Positions 12,157 to 22,984 of a stretch of 64,000 bases of DNA are shown here, piece after piece. This DNA is from Tanypteryx hageni. Its lineage: Eukaryota > Arthropoda > Insecta > Odonata > Petaluridae. The notes beneath the pieces were generated by a model that had not been told where the DNA came from, made no database searches, and saw nothing but the letters and a program-made list of their open reading frames with translations. Within the stretch, counting starts at the first letter, position 1. Every line of letters starts with the position of its first letter. Both the position numbers and the translations under genes were made by a program. The DNA lies in NCBI GenBank assembly GCA_028673005.1, contig CM054114.1:15935516-15999515 (forward strand), read 5' to 3'.

Positions 12157-12392
12157 TGCCGCAATTTACCATTTATGCGTATTTTCACAACAAATTTACC
12201 AGAGTTTAGGGTGATTATTAAGCATGGCAATAAACCCAATCATAATCTATTTGGTTATTCTATACTACGGCAAAATAGATATGGATTAAGAGAATACTCC
12301 TAAGCCGCAAGGAATATTCTCTAAATTTATCCAACCCCTAGAATTCTATCCCACCCGGTCAATAATAGTTATTTACGTACTAAAAAGTGCTC
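12157..12392 (+). repeat. Dispersed 235-base repeat, copy 1
   Basis: Begins GCCGCAATTTACCATTTATG and ends before a run of A. It shares long exact stretches (AAGCCGCAAGGAATATTCTC, TCTATCCCACCCGGTCAATA) with 17659-17890. Length and spread suggest a short non-autonomous element; I cannot see clear terminal repeats. Confidence 0.8.
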
Positions 12393-12645
12393 CTGTTATT
12401 CACATACTGTACTTGTGGCTCTTCCTTTCCGTTTGTTCTTCGTCTGTATTTTTTGTTTTAGTGGTTCATTCTTTGTTCTTACTTTTATTAACACCAGTAT
12501 AACATACCACATCCTACTTTGCAACTTCATTCAAAGCTTATTTAATATTAATTAATAATATTATTAATAATTTCGACCATCTTCCCCATAACCTTCCCAC
12601 CGCTAATCCTTACTAATTTCCGTAGTGTAGTTAAATATTGCTCAT
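12390..12645 (+). repeat. Direct repeat, second copy
   Basis: Second copy of 11898-12155. It continues into sequence (12690-12836) that matches the P1 arm repeat at 781-905 in the left-arm orientation. Confidence 0.85.
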
Positions 12646-12689
12646 TTACTATGAAATTTCCATTCGATAGACATTCATCTCCCCTATAA

Positions 12690-12836
12690 ATGTTAGTTAT
12701 TTCGATCTCTCCCTCCCTCCCCCCGCCAACAGTTATTATTCTCATAAGATGATGTTGTGTACCTACAAGCAATTTTCAGTAGGTATCAGTATTACGAAAT
12801 ATTCCGTTAATATTTTAACCTACAGGAAGCCAAGAT
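12690..12836 (+). repeat. P1 arm repeat, interrupted copy (5' half)
   Basis: Matches left-arm bases 781-905 (TAAGA-ATTGTTGTGTAC, TATCAGTATTA-GAAATATTCC, ACAGGAAGCCAAGA). The match breaks at 12836 and resumes at about 14166, where bases 913-1045 of the arm are matched. The arm therefore preserves an uninterrupted version of this repeat. Confidence 0.75.
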
Positions 12837-14165
12837 ACAGTTGGGCTTGGTAGGATACGATTTAAATCGATGAAAATCTAATTTTTTTTAAATTTAAATC
12901 GACGAAAATGAACTCTCTTCGATAAGTGTAGAATTCACCAATACATTTTCCAGGAAATTTATGCGTCATGATTTTATAACTTTGTTATCCGCTCTAAAAC
13001 TTAACATATTTTACCACCAAACAACCAAAACCGTAGAGACAGTCTGTACTTTTCATACCCACGGCCAAACAACATTCGGAATTTGTTTTCTAATTTCGCT
13101 TACTTATGTCACTGCTGTCTTAAGGGCACCTACTGAGCAACCGTGGAATCCAAGGGTAAAGGACAAAATATTATGATCGGTTAATTGTGATCTTTCTTTC
13201 CCCCGGCCAGATCCGATATGCCATACGCACTTTAGACTTCATTTACCGAAAAGTCGGGGGACGTCTATTGCGTCCTCTGCGCGAAATTATCTGCCGACCT
13301 CCTCCAACAGGCAAAATGAAAGGTTTTCCCGAACTGAAAAATGAGTATCGTAGGGCATTTCCAAAAGCACCCCGTCATAAAATGTATTCATAGTTGTTTA
13401 TTACTCAACAAAATGATATACTTTTCATCAAAATATTCATTCATACATTAGGTTGTGCGTTATACTCATGCGGCGTTAATTTCTCGATAATGATCTTGAT
13501 TTCGTGAATAATTTATTGCAAAAAGTTAACTGTTCCAGGGTGGTGGCCGAAGTCAATAACAATACATTCGCCAAAATATAGATAACAACAAATAGAGCAG
13601 CATAAAATAAGCCTTATTTTTATTTACACACTTTTAGTTAAACATAATTAGAAGCAATTCAATTTATAACACTTTTCTAGATTACAATTGATGAAATGTA
13701 TTGAAATAATCATCGATATTAGATATCGCTTTTTAAGAAATACATCCTTATAAACGTCGGTGTTTGTGAGTATTTCTTGCTAATCAACCTCTTGGATTAT
13801 TATAGCCAAAATATAAAGGTCTAAAACTAAAATGTTCAATTAAATGTATAATAATAAACGTTGATGTACGTCGTTGATTTTTAGGAATAAAAAATAATGG
13901 TAGTTTTCGCGTTTTAAGATATATTAACTTCTAAAACTACCAAGCCTAGTAAAATGTATGAAAGTAAATGTCGATATTGGTCGCTAATTTTTACGAAAAG
14001 TTAACGCCGATATTTTAGAAAAATAAATGTCGAATATTACCAACCCTATAGTAGTTGTAATTTTAAGCGTCAATATTAGTCTAAATTTTCTAGGAAAAAC
14101 AAACGTCGATTTAAATCGTCGATGAAAACAAAAATAAACGTCGAATTCTACCAAGTTTAGGTATA
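12837..14165. mobile_element. Insertion of about 1.33 kb with imperfect inverted ends
   Basis: It splits a repeat that is continuous in the P1 arms. The ends resemble each other in inverted orientation: GGGCTTGGTAGGATACGA on the left, and on the right a sequence whose complement reads AACTTGGTAGAATTCGACG. TA lies at both junctions, which would fit a Tc1/mariner-type target. The right third (13700-14155) is a degenerate array of short phrases such as AAATAAACGTCGATATT. No transposase is visible, so it would be non-autonomous. It contains the possible exon 13211-13393. Confidence 0.55.
13211..13393 (+). CDS. Candidate terminal exon, basic C-terminal peptide
   Basis: Sixty codons plus a TAG, preceded by a good pyrimidine tract (CTTTCTTTCCCCCGGCCAG). 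The frame enters in phase 0, the phase in which 9755-9894 and 10113-10208 end. The peptide is strongly basic (IRYAIRTLDFIYRKVGGRLL, then REIICRPPPTGKMKG, ending PRHKMYS) and clearly richer in GC than its flanks. I recognise no domain. It lies inside the 1.33 kb insertion, so it could be a host exon carried by the element or an old transposon gene end rather than the last exon of the membrane protein. Confidence 0.38.
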   Translation: MRYAIRTLDFIYRKVGGRLLRPLREIICRPPPTGKMKGFPELKNEYRRAFPKAPRHKMYS

Positions 14166-14224
14166 GTAAGTAGCAATATTTTCTGCTATTTTGCTCGAGT
14201 ATTACCCCGGGAAAGAGAAAAAAT

Positions 14225-14335
14225 GTGTTCCTGCGCTGAAAGGTCCCCGCGCCGAAAGATCCCTGAGCCAAATGATCCCTGCGCCGAAAGGTTTCCCTGC
14301 CAAAAGATCCTCGCGCCGAAACGGTTGCACCGAAC
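14225..14335 (+). repeat. GC-rich minisatellite with a GCCGAAA core, third copy
   Basis: Six or seven degenerate 16-17-base units. It is longer than the copies in the P1 arms and follows the same flanking sequence (CCCGGGAAAGAGAAAAAATG here, CCCAGGAAAACACAG there). Confidence 0.75.
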
Positions 14336-14424
14336 AGTCCCATTCCGAATGCCAGCGCCGGGTTTTCCTCCTCCCTTGTGTGATCGGCGTGGAAGGAGCT
14401 ATGGCTATAATAAATGAAGAGGTT

Positions 14425-15645
14425 GATCAGACAAAAATATACAAACACGGATTCCGGAAAGGTAGATTATGTGAAACTCAACTCGGTTTTTCGTGAATGA
14501 TTTATTGCGATGCGGAGAAAAAAATATTCAGGGCGATTCTATTTTAATTGACTTCAGGAAGGCGTTTGATAAGGTCCCACATCGGAATTTGATAGCGAAG
14601 CACGTAAAATCCTGTATCAACCCGAAAATTGCGAATTGGGTGAGAGATTTCCTCAGGAAGAGAGAACAGATAGTGGTCATTAATGGAATGTACTTGTCCC
14701 CCTTTCAAGTCGGGTCACGTGTTCCTCAGAGAAGTTTATTGGGCCCTCTACTATTCCTAATTTATGTAAATGGTATTTTTTCGGTGGTAGTAGTAAAATC
14801 AGACTCTTCTCAGATGACACCGCCATATATGTTTAAGGAGATAATCAACCGAGATGGCAATCAGTCGCTGTAGGAAGATTTAAAAGCCATTTCCGCATGG
14901 TGTAAGGAATGGAGCATTGAAATGAAATACAGTAAATGTGCAGTAGTACTGTTGTGGAGAAGTAAGAATAGAGAATTAGGTTTCGAGTACAAAATCGATA
15001 CAAGGAATATTCAAGCAGCTGAACATATAAAATATTTAGGAGTTACTATTTGTCGTGACCATTCGTTGAGAATGCACATTCATCGTGTTATAGGTGCAGC
15101 TAACAGGAAACTCCTTTATAGGCAGAATAGTGGGGAATAGTACAGAGAAAGACCGCGTAGCGTGTTATTTTTCACTAATTAGAACGAAGGTGAAATATGC
15201 CTCCATTATATGGGATCCGTATGAGGAGGACTATAAAATGAAGTTAGAATGGGTACAGCGGAGAGCAGGCAGGTTCGTTAAACAAAAGTACGAACATATG
15301 GAGAGCGTCACATCATTATTGAAGCATTTAAAATGGAGACCTCTGGAAGGCAGTAGAATGTGCTCAAGGTTAAGGCTCCTAAATAAATACAGATCAGAAT
15401 GTCTAGCAGAAGATGTAGTGGCAGTAATTGAGGCTCCAACGTACATAGGTAGAAACGATCATGGCGATAAGATACGTGAGATCCATTGTAGGACGGAACG
15501 TTATAGAGGCTCCTTCTTTCCGAGAACAATACGAGACCATAACTGGCAAGATAAATCTGCGAGTAATAACTGTTAGGTGTGCCTCGGTGCAGTGCACCCT
15601 CTGCCATCCACCAGAATGGTGAATTGCAGGGTAGCATGCAGATGT
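14425..15645 (+). pseudogene. CR1/L2-type LINE reverse transcriptase, 5'-truncated and frameshifted
   Basis: 3' part of a non-LTR retrotransposon, whose reverse transcriptase copies its own RNA at a nicked target. In order: the motif KHGFRKGRLCETQL at 14437, DFRKAFDKVPH at 14550, a linker ending SRVPQRSLLGPLLFLIYVNG (14715-14773), the catalytic SDD box in RLFSDDTAIY at about 14799-14828 (readable only after a frameshift), WCKEWSIEMKYSKC, YLGVTI, and the C-terminal FFPRTIRDHN at about 15522. Stops at 14871 and 15138 and at least one frameshift show it is dead. The 5' half with the endonuclease is missing, as in most LINE insertions. It ends in an untranslated tail with CAGATGTAGATAAG. Confidence 0.85.
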
Positions 15646-16690
15646 AGATAAGTGAGGAACGTGAGGAACTGTGGGATTTTTCAGTCTCCAGTGCTACAAA
15701 ATTTTGGGCAAGATTTCACTATTTATTTTTTCCTGACTGTGCCAGATTTGACAAAGCATTTTTCTTTACATCATTCTTAGCTTTTAACGATCTTAAATAA
15801 TAATAATATTTATTATGTATTTCTTAAATTACCTCCAAGTTACATTGATAAGTCATATTTGCCGATGATAAACAGATTAGGGTCTTTGTTAAGATCGTGA
15901 CGAGATGGTGTGACTGATTGACATTTTAATGACACTGTAATTGTTGCAAATAGTATGACATGTTACGCTATATTAATTTATTTCGGCTATTTGTATTTTA
16001 CTATAGTGATGTGTTAATAAAATTCTGAAAAATATATTTCAACATATATTTGCTGTGAAACAATTTGAAAAATATTTCAATTAATCTAAAAGATAGCCTA
16101 CTACCGGGTGGTTTTGGTAGCTTAAGTTGCCTTCGTAAACGAATTTAAAACTAACAGGCAAATACTACACCAAATATCCGCCGTCGGATTCCAAATTGTC
16201 AGTTATTTATTTATATTTTCTGTATTTGATAAATAAACTACTACTGCCACTCCATGGTTTTGGGAAGTGTGTTGAGAGTTTTTTCAAATGTTAGACTTTG
16301 GTAGGAACAAGCCGTACACAGCGCGAGTTCAATGATAAAATTCCACACCAAACCCCGTATTTCTCGTAATTTAATATATTCTGATAACAGAAGGACCATT
16401 TAAATGTACTTATCAGTCTTTTTATATGTCAATATATTCCTACAAGTGTGTCGTTGATATTGATATTAAGGTTACGATACATGATATATATCGGTACATA
16501 ATATTTTTGTAATCCCAAATTTACAGCCAAGTAAAACTGCCGTTTGCGTCTTTGATGATTCGCGGTGCGTGCGTACGTGTCAATCAGTCATGACGGTAAT
16601 TTCGCGGAAGATGATAAACATTCAGCGAGGACTCTCGCAATTTATTATCTTATATATATGGACTCCACTTGACTCAAATAATATGTATTG
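15646..16690. other. No recognised feature
   Basis: AT-rich DNA dense in stops. I see no splice-bounded open frame, satellite or repeat end. Confidence 0.5.
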
Positions 16691-17110
16691 ACTATGTAAA
16701 CGGGTTTACGCGACCGAACCCTAACGTAAGTCGGGGATTGTCTGTATATGGTGTTTCTGTTTTTATGAATGCACCGACGATGAAGTGTTATTTAACTTGC
16801 GCCAATGAATTTTATGAAACTGTAAAATAACATTTTTTCGGAGATTATGCATAAGTTTGGAGCTTAGTCTTTGTTTCATTAAATTGTCAATTTATTGAGA
16901 ATCTTCATCAAATTCAGTTCATAACTACATAATTACGTTAACTCATCTTGTTCTTTTCTTTATCAGAATGAAGATAAATCTCCAAAGGGAATTTTGAAGC
17001 ATCATAAACGGGAACAGCAACATGTGAGTGTTTTTCATGATGTTCTGATTTTTCTGCATTCCATTTACTCTGATGCCTGAATGCATTTTATGGTTGCAAT
17101 CATAAAAGAA
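16690..17110 (+). repeat. Duplicated intron/exon block, copy 1
   Basis: Shares its layout and several words with 22090-22500: GAACCCTAACGTAAGTC before the exon, TCTTGTTCTTTTCTT before the acceptor, CATGTGAGTGT at the donor, and TCTGATGCCTG after it. The exon inside is 16967-17023. The two blocks are 5.4 kb apart in the same orientation. Confidence 0.7.
16967..17023 (+). CDS. Candidate microexon with a GILK (SILK-type) motif
   Basis: Fifty-seven bases, phase 0 at both ends, with acceptor TTTCTTTATCAG and donor GTGAGT. The peptide is NEDKSPKGILKHHKREQQH. GILK fits the protein phosphatase 1 docking motif [GS]IL[RK] known from inhibitor-2 and KNL1, where it sits upstream of an RVxF motif. The next in-phase exons are 22365-22397 and 22928-22984; the latter starts with VRF. 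The gene itself is unknown to me; it may continue the transmembrane exons at 9755 and 10113, which end in the same phase. Function is inferred from motifs only. Confidence 0.5.
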
Positions 17111-18129
17111 AATGTTTTATTTTGAGAGAAAGAAATTTTAAAAAATTTTGCTACGTTGATAGTAGTCAAGCCTGATCACGAAATTGTCCCATTAGTCTTA
17201 ATTTAATTTTTTTGAAATTGGAATAAAAAAATTAGTAGTGTTTTGCCATTAGCTATTTTCCAGGATGAATATAAAGACGTTTAATGCACAAGCTTAGCTT
17301 TAAAAATATGCTATGGGCTCTATGTCCTTCGAGTTGTAAGCCGTTATTGTCAGTCCCATTGCTAGAATGGACAGATGAAGGCAGTCACCCCTTTAATCAA
17401 ATAGGAAATAAGAGAGAAATGGTCAGCATTTCGGTACTGATGTTATTCTTAGCATGGCTGACACACGACAAAGCGAACAATCAGAAAGCAGTTATATATT
17501 GAAGCACTTCCATAATTGGCCAAAGGAAGGGGTGTGCAGGAATGTCTAACTTCAGTATCTGCGGATTCAGCCTTCTACGAGTTGTTTAATATATCCTAAT
17601 TCCCATTTCAGAGAGTCGATTACGATATTTATTATTTATTCCATACCAAGTGTGCAACTTGCCGCAATTCAACATTTATGCGTAAATATCACAACAAATT
17701 GACCAGAATTTATGGTGATTATTATAATATGGCAATAAACACAATCAAAATCTATTTCGTTATTGTATACTACGGCGAAATAGATATGGATTAAGAGAAT
17801 ACTCCTAAGCCGCAAGGAATATTCTCTAAATTTATCCAATCCCTAGAATTCTATCCCACCCGGTCAATAAAAGTTATTTACGGACTAACAAGTAAGTGAA
17901 ATGATGTCTCCCCATTTTATCCTGGAGAAAGTTATACATTGTATAAGTGGCGACTTTTACCGAGGGCCCCTGCCGTTCTAGCTATGCTGCTGTACTGTAT
18001 ACAAATACAAATCGGTGTTTTTAAAATCGCTATACCTATTGTAGTGGTTCTCCTCTTCCTTACCCAGTTGCACAATAAAATGTAGTATTTCTTCTAAATG
18101 AGAATGTGAAATGATATTCCATGAAAGTC
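17111..18129. other. No gene recognised
   Basis: Apart from the dispersed repeat at 17659-17890 I see nothing. A 72-codon open frame at 17284-17502 has no splice context and no recognisable motif. Confidence 0.5.
17659..17890 (+). repeat. Dispersed 235-base repeat, copy 2
   Basis: Second copy of 12157-12392 in the same orientation, 5.5 kb away, with about one difference in ten bases. Confidence 0.8.
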
Positions 18130-18545
18130 TCCTTAGTTTTTTTCCAATTCAAGATACAACTTGAGTAGAATTAACAGATTCGTCATTAAAGGAGCCGTAT
18201 AAGGTAAAATTATCAGCCAAATATATGAGAGGTCAAGGGTGCGGTAATGGATCAAACATGTAGATGCACAAATCAAGATTCCCTGTAGTGCTCGTTCTTT
18301 AAATTGTGAACAACGGTGCAAAAAATATACTTCAAAAGAATTGGTTTCTTTACTGCTGTGAAAGAGCTTTATAATTTCTCCTCTGCGTCTAAAAAACGGT
18401 GGGAAGTGTTGAACAAGTATGTTTCCAGAAGGAGCTTAACTCTTATCTGGGCAAGCTATTTTACCAACTCTGAGACTCACAGTTGATTACAATGCATTGG
18501 AAGGATTGAAGAGCAGTAATACTTTCAGCAAACATAATTTATTTA
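18130..18545 (+). pseudogene. hAT transposase fragment, TTF-type zinc finger (ZMYM1-like) lineage
   Basis: Reading with frameshifts, the strand gives RGQGCGNGSNM, then a degraded histidine-rich stretch (SARSLN), then FFTAVKELYNFSSASKKRWE and LNKYV..SLTL. This is the order seen in the middle of hAT transposases of the TTF zinc finger/DUF4371 type: the fixed RGQGYDNGSNM box, the PCAAHSLNL box, and the FFS-S-RW segment. Both ends of the protein are missing and there are several stops. It lies close to, but on the opposite strand from, another hAT remnant at 19010-20580. Confidence 0.65.
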
Positions 18546-19009
18546 TTTACCAAAGACATAAAATGGCAATTAAAATATTTTGCTACAAAATATATTACAA
18601 AAATATAAGTTTTTTGAACAATATGGAAATTATTTTATCGCTTTTTTACAGTTGAAGCAGAAAATTCTTTTAATGCTGCGTTCGTTGCAAACATTATTTC
18701 TACATTAACTACTACATAGTTTTTGCAGCATGCTTATACTTGTTGTGCACGTATTGCTACGGTGACTATATCTTCCAAACCAAAATTCGGGACACATGGT
18801 AAACAAATAATTTTTTCTTATTCGTGAATTTATTTTTATGAAAATTTCTACAAAAGTATAAAAATTAAATCAAATATAACGAATCGCCTTTATTAAAATG
18901 AATAAAATGAAAAAATACAAAATTCAGCAAAAAATATTTATATATAACCAGTTAATACAGTATTTGTTTTTAATTTTGTCATTCATCTACTGCTGAAGTT
19001 GATCGCATA

Positions 19010-20580
19010 TTGTTCCACTCGTATTTGTTGAAAGAATTCAGCTTACTCAATAATTGTTTAATGTTCTTAATTTTTTTTAAACATAACTTAGCAAGTCTCG
19101 CTGTAATTCATTTGGATTGTCATGAGATATTTTATGGTTTCAATAGACATCGATCCTCAAAAGTTCTTAATAAGCAAAAATTACCTCTCTATCGAAGCGT
19201 TAGTACTTGGAAGAGAGACGACGAATTCGCACATATTCTGTGTTTGGAATAATAATGTTTTTATGACAAAAATCTATAAGTATGTACATTTAACCATCTC
19301 TGATCTATAGATATTTTCTCCTTGTCCCATTCGTCTAGCAAGCCCTTATTAAGATACGAATTCAGGACACACAGTTCATTAAAAAATTTTGATGGATTGC
19401 TGGAATGAATACCATCGTTAGCACATTTCTTCTCCAATTCTTTTACTTTGGGCGGCAATAACTTAGATATTTTTCTCTCGTCCAAATTCTTATACAGGCG
19501 CAACAATTCACATGCGGCTTCCCCTCCATTTTGGAAATAGCATCATGGAAAATATTGGCAACATTGTGTAAGAATCAGAACCAAAGAACTGATTTGGGAT
19601 CTTAGAAAAATTTCTTAAGATTAACGGGTGCATTTTAACTGATAATAAATAAACTCGTAGCGGTTGAAGCATTATTAGTATTCTTTCAAGAGTAGGCATC
19701 AGTCACAGAAATCTTGTGTTCAAATACGACAAAATTTGTCGATAAAATCACAAAATAATTTCAGTGCCTCCACTCGTATCGTGTAAATATGAACAAATCT
19801 GAATATTTTTACAATAACAACTTCCACATCAACTGGAAGAACATCAGACGCATTTTAATGCAAATGTGTGTCATCTCCACCAATGTTCTACTACAGTTGT
19901 CCGATGATTTCGGAAAAGATTCTTAGAACCTGTACGTTTTGCAACTTCAAAGCTAGTATTGGTATTATCGGCTGATATGCCAACAATCTTATCAACAAGT
20001 CTGCTGTGACTTAGAACAGAGAAATATAATCATTCAATTGGTTAATTGTCTTACCTTGCAGGACGTCAAGTTCAAGAACTTTCACATTGACTCCAGTATT
20101 TTATGTGGTTAGATGAATCTATCATAATGGTGAAACACGAAGTTTCACCCAATTCCTGTTGCAACCGCTTTTGAGTTTCTGGAGTAATAACGTTTTTCAC
20201 AATTGCTTCGCTTTTTGCTCTAGATGATGAAAATTTATCTACAAACAATGTGGAAATTATCTTAGAGGTGCAATCTAAAAATCTGAAACAATTATTGTTT
20301 TAGTTGTGATACCGCTTCATTTGCCACAAGCTCCATTATAACAGAATAATCTTCTGTAAGAAATTTCTTAATTGAAGCAATGGAAGCTACAAAGCTGACA
20401 GCTAACTGATGTTTCTTTGATTGCATATGTAGTCTGATGTCAGATTTCCCACAATGAGCAACGTTCATCTCAATATTGCATTGGGTGCAGAATGTTACGT
20501 ATGGATTGTGACGCTTCTTAAAAAAGGATATTCCTTTTACAAAGCCTCTTTAAAAGTACACTTTATTTCCTTGCCATTTG
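19010..20580 (-). pseudogene. hAT transposase pseudogene with a zinc-finger-like N terminus
   Basis: Read leftward, the strand begins at about 20575 with a Cys-Cys-His-type finger (TFCTQCNIEMNVAHCGKSD, then RLHMQSKKHQ). It passes through a long, stop-ridden middle with LPVDVEVVIVKIF at about 19850. It continues with PTLERILIMLQPLRVYLLS (19690) and LYKNLDERKISKLLPPKVKE (19500), and ends near 19180 with SLPSTNASIER, the hAT dimerisation signature. The protein order is complete from finger to dimerisation domain, but more than ten stops or frameshifts show a long-dead copy. The catalytic residues cannot be assigned. Confidence 0.68.
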
Positions 20581-21380
20581 CACCCATTTATACAATAAAA
20601 TAAAATTCTATAATCAGACAATTTTAACACACATCGAACAACTCAGAACTACAGGCAAAGTAACAATAATATTGAAATGCTCACCGTCGTTATCACCTCG
20701 TCTTGCAGTCGATCAACTTAGTCTTGTTGCCACGACTGCGCAGGTTATTATATTAGTGTACGCATCGCGGTGTTCGCGGGCTTTTCGACTGTAGAAAGAC
20801 TAGAAACTTCGCTTCCAATCGTCGTTCCGCGCCACCCGCGCCGTAAACGCATACTTATCATTATATATAGACGTTTCTTACAGAGGAGGAGGATACTAAT
20901 GTTTAGGCACTTCCAGATGAGCTGGAGATTCGAAATTTTTTTCATAGGTGGCATTTTGTGCAAAACCGACTAGAAAAAACGAAAATCTTGAAAAAGTGCA
21001 GTATTGCGGCCGCTAAAAATTTGCAATTGTTTAAACAAATTTTCAAGGTTTGTGTATTTCCGCATGCGCTACGGAATTTAAAGTTTTTTTATAAGTAAAA
21101 TTCGTAAAAAAACGAAATAAAGATTATACAAATTTTGATATTTTAATTAGTTTGGCAGTTAAATATTCTTAAAGTTTATACAAATAGATAACAGTTTAGG
21201 TACTACGGAATGAGCTAGGATGCTGAAATTTTCAAGTTATTTACAGAGTAGTGCATTTGCACAAATAAACATATGAATCTCTCCATAAACATATTGCAGC
21301 GGCCGTTAAAAATGTTTAAAATTTAAACAATTGGAAAAATATTTTTTCACTTCTAGAAGTACTACAACTTTAAAATTTGG
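20581..21380. other. No gene recognised
   Basis: Holds two similar phrases around GCGGCC (21008 and 21299), probably part of a repeat. The open frames at 20748-20973 overlap on both strands and have no features of a gene. Confidence 0.45.
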
Positions 21381-21384
21381 CAAA

Positions 21385-21775
21385 AACTTCTAGCATTAGT
21401 ACCCCATAATAATTTAGTAAATCCCAAAAGTGAAGAACCCTCTTATAGTGCTTTGTTCGGAATAAATTTTGAAGGGATGAATTTCTTATTTTTACTGACA
21501 GTTCCTACCAATGTTAGCACATTTGAAAGGAGTTTTTTTGCAAATTCAAGATCTGTGAAATAATTATCGCAGGTGATATTGCTATTAGTTCCACTGAAAA
21601 ATCTGTCAGTGACTAAACAACAAATGATCCTAAATTATATGCCCTATTTTCTCATTTGCCTAAATACGGTATTCCATACAAGGAATAAAAATTTCGTAGT
21701 CACAAAGCCACCAGATTTTCATACCATATTTGTCAGGCTTCGAAGGTTCTTTTGATACTCATCCAGTACATAAGA
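21385..21775 (-). pseudogene. piggyBac-type transposase fragment
   Basis: Read leftward, the strand shows KPDKYGMKIWWLCD and then, after a frameshift and stops, NITCDNYFTDLEFAKKLL, TLVGTVSKNKKFIPSKF. This is the order around the second catalytic Asp (CDNYFT) of piggyBac transposases, which cut and paste at TTAA. The N- and C-terminal parts are absent. It could also be a decayed domesticated PGBD-like gene, but the stops argue for a dead element. Confidence 0.75.
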
Positions 21776-22089
21776 TGAAAACAAATATATGTATATTATA
21801 TTAAAATGTAGAGAAAGAGGGAAGGAGATCGAAATTGGATGGAGACTCCAAGGCTCACGTTGCCCATTAGCGTAACTTATAGATTTATTATTTTTTTCTA
21901 GAATTCAGAATTTAAAAAAACATATACGATATCGCACATAGTTGAGTATGAAAAAATAATAGAAGTCTAAATTTTATAGAAATGTACTTCCTAATTTCGA
22001 GGAGAAATTAGAGAAAGACTAACATAGTGAGCCTGGAATGCTCACCTTGCCCGGAAAAGGGTTACAAAGTACCGAAAACTAGTACAATA

Positions 22090-22500
22090 AATTATTAACT
22101 GAACCCTTACGTAAGTCTGAGACTCTCTGTATATAGTGTATCAAGCACTTGCAGAATGCACCAACAACTCATGCACTAAATAAAGTACATATTAAGAAAT
22201 TATGTGACTCAGCACTTGTGCAAAAGAAATATTTTATGCACCTTAAGATATTTTTTTCTGGGATTAGGCATAGGTTTTCAGCTTTGTCTTTTGTAATTTT
22301 TTTGAAAAACTTCATTTCATGACTACATATTGATATTAAGTTCTCTTGTTCTTTTCTTATTCAGGCTGGAGTGCAAGGCCAACCGGCTGAAAAACATGTG
22401 AGTGTCTTTAATAAAGTATTGCTTTCGTAATGAAGTTTCTGCATTCAATTTATTCTGATGCCTGTGCTAATCATAGAAGAAAATCCTTTTTATCCCAAAC
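22090..22500 (+). repeat. Duplicated intron/exon block, copy 2
   Basis: Partner of 16690-17110; it holds the exon 22365-22397. The similarity is patchy, as expected for an old tandem exon duplication. Confidence 0.7.
22365..22397 (+). CDS. Candidate microexon, paralogue of 16967-17023
   Basis: Thirty-three bases, phase 0 to phase 0, acceptor TTCTTTTCTTATTCAG, donor GTGAGT. The peptide is AGVQGQPAEKH. It sits in a duplicate of the block around the previous exon, and the last codons and donor are alike (CAACAT versus AAACAT before GTGAGTGT). Joined to the next exon it would give EKHVRF, a better RVxF-type site than the QQHVRF formed if it is skipped. Confidence 0.42.
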
Positions 22501-22637
22501 ATTTCTATGCATAAAATCACTGGCACTTCCCATTAATTGATAATTTTAACTTTTCGTTTTTGACTGCTACCTCCCTGCCCTCCACCTTCTTCTCCCAATG
22601 TCCCGGTTTGGTTCTTTGATGTGAAACTATTAAAATG

Positions 22638-22639
22638 TG

Positions 22640-22697
<58 letters not shown>
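22638..22697. repeat. (TA)n microsatellite
   Basis: About 28 TA dinucleotides, flanked by TGTATG and CACATA. Confidence 0.98.
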
Positions 22698-22704
<7 letters not shown>

Positions 22705-22927
22705 TATAAAAGACGTCCCACTCTGACACCCTGACTATATGGTAAGCCTATATATAGTTAATAATAAAACAATAAATACATAATTATAAAGTCAACAATA
22801 AAAAATTAGTTCTCCCATTACAAGATTGAAAATATAAATCAAAATTATCTGCTGAATTTCCATTTATATTTTTTATAATGTTTAGATGCCTCTACTAGTT
22901 TCCTTACTTTACCATATTTTTTCCCAG

Positions 22928-22984
22928 GTCCGGTTTTATGATGAAAGCACAACAGGCATCACAGGACCCACGGCGCTGAAATTG
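22928..22984 (+). CDS. Candidate exon starting with a VRF motif
   Basis: Fifty-seven bases, phase 0 at both ends, preceded by TTTTTTCCCAG and followed by GTAAAT. The peptide is VRFYDESTTGITGPTALKL, and its base composition is richer in GC than the flanks. With either upstream microexon it forms H-V-R-F, resembling the RVxF docking motif of phosphatase 1 partners. Together with GILK upstream this suggests a cytoplasmic tail that binds the phosphatase, but the gene is not recognised. No convincing next exon was found before the transposons that follow. Confidence 0.52.

Noticed and set aside
15231..15637. Open frames on the minus strand across the LINE remnant
   Set aside because: Antisense shadows of the reverse transcriptase.
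20748..20973. Overlapping 71- and 67-codon frames on opposite strands
   Set aside because: No domain, no splice context, adjacent to the end of a dead hAT element.
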